The translations under genes were made by a program, and so were the position numbers. Shown here piece after piece: positions 16,412 to 23,782 of a DNA stretch of 24,377 nt; position 1 is the first letter of the stretch, and each line of letters starts with the position of its first letter. The notes below the pieces were generated by a model. It did not search any database and had not been told where the DNA came from. It saw only the letters and a list, made by a program, of their open reading frames with translations. Origin of the DNA: an uncultured Mucilaginibacter sp. Its GTDB lineage: Bacteria; Bacteroidota; Bacteroidia; Sphingobacteriales; Sphingobacteriaceae. The stretch covers positions 1-24,377 of the forward strand of contig CAMLFI010000004.1 of the NCBI GenBank assembly GCA_946479225.1, in the 5' to 3' direction.

Positions 16412-16430
16412 GGCCCCGCTGCGAGGGGCC
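16412..16430 (-). other. GC-rich hairpin in the Perm-3/Perm-4 gap
   Basis: GGCCCC (16412-16417) and GGGGCC (16425-16430) form a perfect 6-bp GC stem with a 7-base loop. It is next to the short dyad CCTTAATAAGG (16403-16413). On the minus strand the stem is followed by TTATTAAGG and not a T-run, so it is not a standard intrinsic terminator. It may be a processing, pausing or mRNA-stability structure. Confidence 0.6.
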
Positions 16431-16480
16431 GGTCAGAGCCCCCGCAACACCTTCGGGCCAATCGTATTGTGTATTTTGTA

Positions 16481-16506
16481 TGATACTGTAACTGTTTACA
16501 GTATCA
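16481..16506 (-). other. Perfect 11-bp inverted repeat just after the Perm-3 stop
   Basis: TGATACTGTAA (16481-16491) and TTACAGTATCA (16496-16506) are exact reverse complements around a 4-base loop. The stem begins two bases after the Perm-3 stop codon (16511-16509). No T-tract follows on the minus strand (TACAAAATAC), so an intrinsic terminator is not clear. A 3'-end stabiliser or a protein-binding dyad is equally possible. Confidence 0.8.
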
Positions 16507-16508
16507 CT

Positions 16509-18884
16509 TTATTCGCTTCTTAAACTTTTAACCGGGTTAGCCAAAGCGGCTTTAACCGTTTGGAAACATATTGTAATAAGCGCTACAATTATTGTGAGCA
16601 TACCTGCCGCTGCAAATACCCACCACTCCACATTTACCCGGTAAACATATTGCTTGAGCCAGTTACTGGTTAACCACCACGATACAGGGAATGCTACCAG
16701 GCACGATACGGCTATTAACTGCAGAAACTTTTTAGACAATAGCGTAACAATACCGGATACTGAGGCCCCTAGCACCTTGCGGATACCGATCTCTTTAAAG
16801 CGCCGTTCGGCGGTGTAGGCTGCTAAGCCAAACAGTCCAAGGCATGATATGATAATTGCCAGCGCCGAAAAAATTCGTGCTATGTCGCCTACCAAAGCTT
16901 CGTTTGAAAAAAAGCGATCAAACTGTTCATCCATAAACCGGTAGCTAAACGGATAGGCGGGATTGTTGGCTTTTAAAACCTTTTGAATGCCATTCAGAGT
17001 CTCCTCAGGGTTGCTGCCTGGCTTAACGCGTATATACATATTAGAAGCGTGTGCGGGACTTGTACCCAGAAACATAACAGGATCAGGCGTGCCGTAAAAA
17101 TTACCGTAAACAAAATCGTTAACCACGCCAACAACCGTTAATTGCAGCGTATCATTTTCATGCCTTATAACTTTGCCAATGGCACTGCCTTTACCCATTA
17201 ACTGCTCAAGTGATTTGGTAATAAGCACATTCCCTATCTTTAAGGTATCAGTATAGGTTAGGTCACGCCCATCTGTAATTTTCATGCCCGATGTTTTTAT
17301 GAAACCGGGCGTTACAAAGCGTGTTGATACCAATACTTTTGAATTAACGGGTTTACCTGCCCATGTAAAACCCGAGGTATTATTACCGTTGAAGAGTGTG
17401 CGATAGTCGGACAAGGCTACGCTTTCAATATAGCCAGTATTTAAAAGATCTTGTTTAATTACGTTGAAATTTTTGGACATCTCGCCCTGAACATCCAGTT
17501 CTATCAGGTTATTTTTATTAAACCCAAGGTCACGAGTTTTTACGTGCTGTATTTGCTGATAGACAATTATGGTGCTTATTATAAGGACCATAGAAACCGA
17601 AAACTGCGTTATCACCAATCCCTTGCGTATAATTGCTGCGCTGCCATCTTTTAATTTAATGTTTTTAATTACAGCTATAGGGTTAAATGCTGACAGATAA
17701 AATGATGGATAACTACCTGCCACCAGGCCACACAACAAGGCAACAATTAACAATGCCCCTAAGTGGAGTGGGTTGCTCAAACCCAGGCTAAGTTTAACCT
17801 GAACCAGGTTACTGAACAGCGGCAGAGTCAATAACAGTATAACCACTGCTATAACGGCTGCAATTATTGACATTAATAAGGCCTCGCTTATAAATTGCAA
17901 TACCAAACCCTTTTTACCTGCGCCCAGTACTTTGCGCACACCTACTTCGCGGGCGCGCTTTTCGCTTTGCGCAGTTGCCAGATTCATAAAGTTGATGCAG
18001 GCAATAAATAGTATTATAAAGGCAACTGCTATAAACAGTCTTACATATTCTATTTTACCCCCACCAGTAGGTTTTCCATTTTCAAAATCATCATATAGAT
18101 GCCAGTCGCTCATTGAAAACAACGACGAATGACTTGTAGAATAGGTTGAATAATTTTGGATATAGTTGTATAACGATTTATTTAACCCCTGCGGGCTAAC
18201 TCCCGGCTTCAATTCTACATAAGTATTGCCTGAATTATTGTCCCACTTATTTAGCCAAGGGTTTTGGGCAAAATAAGTTTGATAAGGCATTAACCACTCA
18301 AACTGTAGGGTTGAATTTTGAGGGAGGTCTTTTAATACGCCCGATATCGTATAGCTATCTTTGTTATTAACCCTGACGCTTTTCCCGATGACATTCCGTT
18401 CATCGCTTCCGAAAAGTTTTCTTGCCATAGCTTGAGTGATAACAACAGCGCTTATCTGCGAAAAAGCACTTGCAGCATTACCCTGTACAAACGGAAGCGT
18501 AAACATGCTGAAAATGGATGGCTCCGCATATTTTCCTGACCCATAAACAGGTTTGTCATTAACAGTAAAAAGCATTGACATTTGCCCTTCTGTTACACGG
18601 CAGGTGTTGGCAATGCCGGGTATACCAGCTTTTAGTGCCGGACCAAGCAGAGCCGGCGTGGATGAGTGGGTAAAAACACGATCATCAAATTTCTGACTTT
18701 CGCGAATTACATAAAGGACAGCCTTTTTCTGGTTAAAATCGTCGTAGTTAAGCTCGTTTTCAACCCATAAAAATATACATGCGGTGCAGGCTATACCAAT
18801 AGCCAACCCTACAATATTTAATACCGCGAATCCTCTATTTTTAGACAGATTGCGTAATGCTATTTTTATGTAGTTATTTATCAT
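16509..18884 (-). CDS. Double MacB/FtsX-type ABC permease (Perm-3)
   Basis: This 791-residue type II member (LYDDFENG then TGGGKIEYVRLF, about 263-284) has TM1 at about 18-41, coupling motif 1 RAREVGVRKVLGA at 310-322 and coupling motif 2 KEIGIRKVLGA at 697-707. Periplasmic domain 2 has GRDLT, VGVVNDFVYGN and FMDEQFDRFF. Where several paralogues read NE.A (for example LNEAA), it has VLITKSLEQLM, a local change in that domain. The ATG at 18884 has a purine-rich AAGAGGAGC about 12 bases upstream (18905-18897), rather far for a normal site. It is followed by the 11-bp hairpin and the 136-bp gap, the likeliest place for a transcript boundary within the array. Confidence 0.92.
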   Translation of the reverse strand: MINNYIKIALRNLSKNRGFAVLNIVGLAIGIACTACIFLWVENELNYDDFNQKKAVLYVIRESQKFDDRVFTHSSTPALLGPALKAGIPGIANTCRVTEGQMSMLFTVNDKPVYGSGKYAEPSIFSMFTLPFVQGNAASAFSQISAVVITQAMARKLFGSDERNVIGKSVRVNNKDSYTISGVLKDLPQNSTLQFEWLMPYQTYFAQNPWLNKWDNNSGNTYVELKPGVSPQGLNKSLYNYIQNYSTYSTSHSSLFSMSDWHLYDDFENGKPTGGGKIEYVRLFIAVAFIILFIACINFMNLATAQSEKRAREVGVRKVLGAGKKGLVLQFISEALLMSIIAAVIAVVILLLTLPLFSNLVQVKLSLGLSNPLHLGALLIVALLCGLVAGSYPSFYLSAFNPIAVIKNIKLKDGSAAIIRKGLVITQFSVSMVLIISTIIVYQQIQHVKTRDLGFNKNNLIELDVQGEMSKNFNVIKQDLLNTGYIESVALSDYRTLFNGNNTSGFTWAGKPVNSKVLVSTRFVTPGFIKTSGMKITDGRDLTYTDTLKIGNVLITKSLEQLMGKGSAIGKVIRHENDTLQLTVVGVVNDFVYGNFYGTPDPVMFLGTSPAHASNMYIRVKPGSNPEETLNGIQKVLKANNPAYPFSYRFMDEQFDRFFSNEALVGDIARIFSALAIIISCLGLFGLAAYTAERRFKEIGIRKVLGASVSGIVTLLSKKFLQLIAVSCLVAFPVSWWLTSNWLKQYVYRVNVEWWVFAAAGMLTIIVALITICFQTVKAALANPVKSLRSE

Positions 18885-18925
18885 CTTAATTGAATTGCTC
18901 CTCTTACTTTACATTTATATAAGCG

Positions 18926-21346
18926 TTACTCGCTTCTTAAACTCTTAACAGGGTTAGTTAACGTGGCTTTAATGGTTTGAAAGCTTACTGTTAATAATGT
19001 GATCAATAATGCTCCGCCGATAGCAATTGCAAACACCGACCAACTTATTGTTGTGCGGTACTCATAATTTTGTAACCAACTACTTAAAAAATAATAAGCA
19101 AGGGGTGCAGCAATTAAACCGGCAACTATTACCAGCACTACAAACTCTTTAGTTAACATTTTCCAAAGGTTGTATATGGTAGCTCCTAAGACTTTGCGAA
19201 TGCCAATTTCTTTGGTGCGTTTTTCGGCAACAAAAGAGGCTAGCCCAAACAAACCCAGGCATGAAATAAAAATGGCCAGCGCGGCAAAAAAAGAAGCCAG
19301 GGTTCCAATACGTTCTTCTGCGGCAAATTTTTGCGCGTAATCGGTATCAACAAATTGGTAATCAAAAGGAACCGTAGGAACCAGTTTTTTAAAAACAGAT
19401 TCCATTTTTGTTAATGCGTCCCCGGTACTTAGTTTTGGATTGATGCGGATATGAATGTAGGCGGTTGCCTCATCATAGTTAACCATGTACATAGTTTGCC
19501 TTACGGGGTTATAGGGCGATTCCATCACCATATCTTTAATAACACCAATAATTCTGAACGGATAACCACCCCACGTAATAATTTCGCCAACAGGATTTTT
19601 CAGTTCCATATATTTTACGGCGGCTTCATTGACAACGATACTATGTACAGTAGTGCTATCGCCGGCCTTGCTTACAGAGTCGCTTTTGAATGCAGTAGAG
19701 TAATCTCTTCCTGCCGCGAACTGCCATCCTACTGTTTTGCCATAATCATGCGTTATCCAAACGGTGCCAAAACCATCCACTTTGTTGGGGTCCTTATTTC
19801 GCCATTCTAATCCATCGTTGTTTGACCATATGGCTGTTGTGGGGCCGGATGTTCTTGATATCTCTGTAGCAACACCTTCATTTTTTAACTCCCTTGCCAG
19901 GACGTCATATTTTTTAAGCAGATCTGGCGATTTAATATGCACTGCCAATAGCCCTTCCCTGCTATAGCCTACAGGCCTTGCCTTTGCATACTGAATTTGC
20001 TGGGAAACAATTATGGTCCCGATAATAAGAACTACCGAAACGGTAAATTGAAGCACTACCAAAACTTTTCGGGGCAGGCTTGCAAAACGCCCCACACGTA
20101 AGGTTCCTTTTAATACCTCCACGGGGTTAAAAGATGATAGGTAAAAGGCAGGATAGCTGCCGGAAACCAAACCGGTAAATACAATAAAAGCAAGGCTGAT
20201 GAGCCAGAAATAACCGTTGCTCCAGATCATACTCATTTCCTTATCAGAAACCTCATTAAACCAGGGCAGTGATAGTATCACCAATAGTGTGGCTAAAACG
20301 AAGGCAATAAAAACGATAAGAAAAGATTCGCATAAAAACTGTTTGATCAATTGACTGCGCATAGAACCAATAGCTTTACGAACACCCACTTCCCTTGCCC
20401 GTTTTTCGCTATGGGCAGTACTTAAATTCATAAAATTTATGCAGGCCAGTAGCAAAACAAATGCACAGATAATTCCAAACATCCAAACGTATTGAATACG
20501 CCCCCCTGTGTTGATGCCATTTTTCCATTCATTATATAAATGCCACCTGCTCATGGGGTTTAGAAACACCTGGTAATTGAATTTTTTTATCTCTTCGCTC
20601 ACATTATCCTGCTTGGCATTTTTGATCATAGCCGAAACACGCTCAAATGTGGTATTGGGCTGCAACTGCACATACATCAAAAAAGAACTGTTACCCCACT
20701 GGTTTTTTGCACCCTCCATCCATTTATTGTTGGCCATTAAAAGGTCCCATGTAGAAAGAAATTGGAGTTCCCTGAATTCTTCGATATTAGCCGGTAAGTC
20801 TTGATAAACCCCTGTTACTTTCACATCCATTTGGTTGTCTATCCGTAACATTTTATCAACCGGATTTTCATCTCCAAACAATGCCTTTGACGTTGAAGCT
20901 GACAGCATAATAGAATGCGGGTCTTTCAAACCACCCCACGATCCTTTTAACATTTGCAGCGTCAGCATTTCCGGTGCATCTTGCTGCATGAACCGGCCAC
21001 CTTGCGAAATCTTTTTATCGCCGACAGACAAAATATGCTCTTCAGTCCAACGGGACATAACTATATTTTTGAAAGCACTTCCATATTTATTGCGTAATTC
21101 AAATTCAAGCGGGCGAGCTACTTCAACATCAGAAAAACCTTGTCCGTTAAAATTACCCTTGACCATAACTTTCGCAATACGGTCATAATTTTTATGGTAT
21201 TTATTTATTGATAATTCATCATAGATCCACAAACCGATCAACAAAGCAACGGCCATACCAACTGCAAGCCCACCAATATTAAGCGCGCTATATCCTTTGT
21301 TTTTCAACAGGTTTCGCCAGGCTATTTTTATATAGTTCTTTATCAT
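18926..21346 (-). CDS. Double MacB/FtsX-type ABC permease (Perm-2)
   Basis: The 806-residue type II protein (LYNEWKNG then TGGRIQYVWMF, about 270-290) starts MIKNYIKIAWRNLLKNKG. TM1 lies at about 18-41, coupling motif 1 RAREVGVRKAIGS at 316-328 and coupling motif 2 KEIGIRKVLGA at 712-722. Its periplasmic domain 2 is longer than in Perm-3 and Perm-4, with an extra Ser/Asp-rich piece (SDSVSKAGDSTTVHS) after GRDYS. The family's GV.KDF motif reads IGVIKDMVMES. The C-terminus is TNPVKSLRSE. The start lies two bases after the Perm-1 stop, the tightest junction between any two permeases here, which supports co-translation with Perm-1. Confidence 0.92.
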   Translation of the reverse strand: MIKNYIKIAWRNLLKNKGYSALNIGGLAVGMAVALLIGLWIYDELSINKYHKNYDRIAKVMVKGNFNGQGFSDVEVARPLEFELRNKYGSAFKNIVMSRWTEEHILSVGDKKISQGGRFMQQDAPEMLTLQMLKGSWGGLKDPHSIMLSASTSKALFGDENPVDKMLRIDNQMDVKVTGVYQDLPANIEEFRELQFLSTWDLLMANNKWMEGAKNQWGNSSFLMYVQLQPNTTFERVSAMIKNAKQDNVSEEIKKFNYQVFLNPMSRWHLYNEWKNGINTGGRIQYVWMFGIICAFVLLLACINFMNLSTAHSEKRAREVGVRKAIGSMRSQLIKQFLCESFLIVFIAFVLATLLVILSLPWFNEVSDKEMSMIWSNGYFWLISLAFIVFTGLVSGSYPAFYLSSFNPVEVLKGTLRVGRFASLPRKVLVVLQFTVSVVLIIGTIIVSQQIQYAKARPVGYSREGLLAVHIKSPDLLKKYDVLARELKNEGVATEISRTSGPTTAIWSNNDGLEWRNKDPNKVDGFGTVWITHDYGKTVGWQFAAGRDYSTAFKSDSVSKAGDSTTVHSIVVNEAAVKYMELKNPVGEIITWGGYPFRIIGVIKDMVMESPYNPVRQTMYMVNYDEATAYIHIRINPKLSTGDALTKMESVFKKLVPTVPFDYQFVDTDYAQKFAAEERIGTLASFFAALAIFISCLGLFGLASFVAEKRTKEIGIRKVLGATIYNLWKMLTKEFVVLVIVAGLIAAPLAYYFLSSWLQNYEYRTTISWSVFAIAIGGALLITLLTVSFQTIKATLTNPVKSLRSE

Positions 21347-21348
21347 GA

Positions 21349-23745
21349 CTATTCGCTCCTTAAACTTTTAACGGGGTTGGCCAACGCTGCTTTAATCGAT
21401 TGGTAACTTATGGTAGCAAAAGCTATCAGTACCGCTGCCAAAACTGCCAAAGCAAATACCCACCATTGTATTTCAATGCGATAAGCAAAACTTTGCAGCC
21501 ATTTATTCATGGCGTACCACGCAATAGGCGACGAAATGACAAATGATAGTGTAACGAGTCTTAAAAAATCAGAGGAAAGCATCGTTGTAATATTGGTAAC
21601 GCTGGCTCCCATTACCTTGCGTATACCTATTTCTTTTACCCTGTTTTGTATTGTTAATGATATTAAACCAAATAAACCAAGGCATGCTATCAATATAGCC
21701 AGCGAAGAAAATGTGGTAAATAGCGTACCGAGTCGCCTATCAGCAGTGTATAGCTTTTGAAGATTATCGTCAACAAAGGCAAACTCAAAAGTCATATCCG
21801 GATAAAATTTCTTCCATTGGCTTTCAATATAGGCAACAGTTTTTTGGGTGTTATTGGGCGAAATGCGAATAAACAGCTGGCCGTACTTCAGACCTTTTGT
21901 ACTTTTTATAACCACAGCTGGTATTTGCTGATGCAGAGATAAACCGTTAAAATTTGCCACGGTGCCTATAACATTACCTTGTATAGCACCCAACCTTAAA
22001 ACCGTATCAACCGGACTTTTAATGTTTAATAACTTAACAGCTTCCTGATTTAGAATAATTGATCTTGATGCCAACGCTTCTTCCGTTAACGCTCCCGGCG
22101 TTCTGAAAAGTGAATCCATGTTAAACACATCATTTGAAAAAGCGGTGGAAAAATCTCTGCCTGATATCAAATCAATACCTAGCGTACTTATAAAATCTTT
22201 GTCGGCATCGATAAAATTAAACTCTAACAGCTTTGTACTATCGTTTTCTGCTTCCATGCTTGCCTGTGCACCATACCTACTACCAATGTTCCACGTCGCA
22301 AAAGCTGCCCCCTGCACTGCACTATTTTTTAATAATTCGTTTTTAAAAGTAGTTGGATTGACTTTTTGAGAGCTTAAATTAAGAGATATCAGGTTGTCTT
22401 TATCAAACCCGAGGCGAGCATCGCTAATGTAATTGAGCTGCTGATGCACCACTATGGTTGACACGATTAGCACACCCGAAATAACAAACTGCAAAACAAC
22501 AAGTGCCTTACGCAAACTTATATTCAAACCAAATTTGGCCAGACCCCTTAACACTTTAACCGGCTGCACAGACGACAAAAAGAAAGCGGGGTAAGCGCCG
22601 GCTAACAATCCGCCTATTACTACCACTAAAAATACGCCTAAGGTTAAATAAATATCAAACAAAGGCAGTACGTTTTGGTACGGCGTTATTTTTGCAGAAA
22701 ATACCGGCCAGGCTGCAAATGCTATAACTACTGCCAGCAATGTGCTGCATATAAAAAACAAAAAAGATTCGGTAAGAAACTGTACTATAAGTTGTTTCTT
22801 TAATGCGCCCAACACTTTGCGTAAGCCTATTTCGCGCGCCCTGTGCAATGAGCGGGCCGTAGTTAAATTAACATAATTAATACAAGCAATAATCAATATT
22901 AAAAAAGCGATGCATAAAAAAATGTAAATGTATTTTACATCGCCATTAGGCATTAATTCCTGTTCAAAATGCGAGTGCAAATGTATATCGGTAACCGGCT
23001 GTAAGTAAATTGTTAGGTTTTTAGGGAAGTTATACCGCTCATGAATAGATTTTATAGATGCCTCAAACTTTTTAGGGTCAACACTCTTATCTAACAGTAT
23101 ATAATGCATAGCCGTATAGCCCCATTTGATCTCTTTAGTGTCATCGCTACTTTCATCAGAAACAATTACATCTCCGGCAAAATGCATATTAGCCGGAATG
23201 TCCTGAACAATACCGGTAACACGCTTTTGTCGGCCATAACCACCCGCGATATACTGGCCCATTGGATTTTTGTCTGTAAAAAAATGCTTTACCGCGCTTT
23301 CGGTAAGTACTATGCTTCCGGGCTCTTTAAGTGCGGTTTCGGCGTTGCCGCTTATAAATTTGAAATTAAATAATTTGAAAAAACCCGCACTGCCGTAAAC
23401 TGCATTCAGTTTAATATTTTCGTCACGATACTTTAACTGCAGACTACCCATTCCCACGGAGCTGAAATTTTTCACAACCGGAAATTCCCTTTGCAAAACT
23501 TCGCCCAAACCCATCGAAGTATAAGTAGTCACTTCATCCTTGGCAGATGTTTTGGTTTCTTCTAACAGGCGGTAAACCTGTGGGTGGTTGCTATAACTTT
23601 TGTCGTATGACAATTCGTAACGCACATAAGCCATGATCATAATTACGCTGGCCAGACCTACAGCCAAACCAATAAGGTTGATCAGCGAATATGCCCTATC
23701 TCGCCAAAGTGTGCGTAAAGCTATTTTTATATAGTTCTTTATCAT
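21349..23745 (-). CDS. Double MacB/FtsX-type ABC permease (Perm-1)
   Basis: This is the first permease of the array, 798 residues, 37 bp after ATPase-A. TM1 lies at about 18-41. The region before TM2 reads IHLHSHFEQELMPNGDVKYI then YIF (about 254-276). Coupling motif 1 is RAREIGLRKVLGA (302-314). Motif 2 is KEIGIRKVMGA (704-714), with Met for the usual Leu. Periplasmic domain 2 has GRDFS followed by an insertion of roughly 20 residues also seen in Perm-8, then IGTVANFNGLSLHQQ and FVDDNLQKLYTADRR. These shared features make it the sister of Perm-8 at the other end of the array. The ATG has a G-rich site (GGGAGGGG, 23756-23749) three bases upstream. A hairpin just before that could affect access. 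Confidence 0.92.
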   Translation of the reverse strand: MIKNYIKIALRTLWRDRAYSLINLIGLAVGLASVIMIMAYVRYELSYDKSYSNHPQVYRLLEETKTSAKDEVTTYTSMGLGEVLQREFPVVKNFSSVGMGSLQLKYRDENIKLNAVYGSAGFFKLFNFKFISGNAETALKEPGSIVLTESAVKHFFTDKNPMGQYIAGGYGRQKRVTGIVQDIPANMHFAGDVIVSDESSDDTKEIKWGYTAMHYILLDKSVDPKKFEASIKSIHERYNFPKNLTIYLQPVTDIHLHSHFEQELMPNGDVKYIYIFLCIAFLILIIACINYVNLTTARSLHRAREIGLRKVLGALKKQLIVQFLTESFLFFICSTLLAVVIAFAAWPVFSAKITPYQNVLPLFDIYLTLGVFLVVVIGGLLAGAYPAFFLSSVQPVKVLRGLAKFGLNISLRKALVVLQFVISGVLIVSTIVVHQQLNYISDARLGFDKDNLISLNLSSQKVNPTTFKNELLKNSAVQGAAFATWNIGSRYGAQASMEAENDSTKLLEFNFIDADKDFISTLGIDLISGRDFSTAFSNDVFNMDSLFRTPGALTEEALASRSIILNQEAVKLLNIKSPVDTVLRLGAIQGNVIGTVANFNGLSLHQQIPAVVIKSTKGLKYGQLFIRISPNNTQKTVAYIESQWKKFYPDMTFEFAFVDDNLQKLYTADRRLGTLFTTFSSLAILIACLGLFGLISLTIQNRVKEIGIRKVMGASVTNITTMLSSDFLRLVTLSFVISSPIAWYAMNKWLQSFAYRIEIQWWVFALAVLAAVLIAFATISYQSIKAALANPVKSLRSE

Positions 23746-23758
23746 TTGCCCCTCCCGG

Positions 23759-23776
23759 CCTCCCCTAAAGGGGAGG
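23759..23776. other. CCTCCCC/GGGGAGG hairpin between ATPase-A and Perm-1
   Basis: CCTCCCCT (23759-23766) and AGGGGAGG (23769-23776) are exact reverse complements; a 7-bp stem with a four-base loop is the realistic form. Read on the plus strand it is followed by six Ts (23779-23784), like an intrinsic terminator, though no plus-strand gene is nearby. On the minus strand (the coding direction) it precedes the Perm-1 ribosome binding site. C-rich/G-rich spacers of this look recur in Sphingobacteriaceae genomes, as far as I recall, so it may belong to a dispersed repeat family. Confidence 0.65.
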
Positions 23777-23782
23777 AGTTTT

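Noticed and set aside
16412..16430. GC hairpin as a rho-independent terminator of the first half of the operon
   Set aside because: There is no T-tract after the stem on the minus strand, so only a structural call is supported.
3464..23745. Eight-fold repetition as an assembly artefact
   Set aside because: The copies differ clearly at protein level, especially in the periplasmic domains, and all frames are intact, so they are real paralogues. Loss of additional near-identical copies cannot be excluded.
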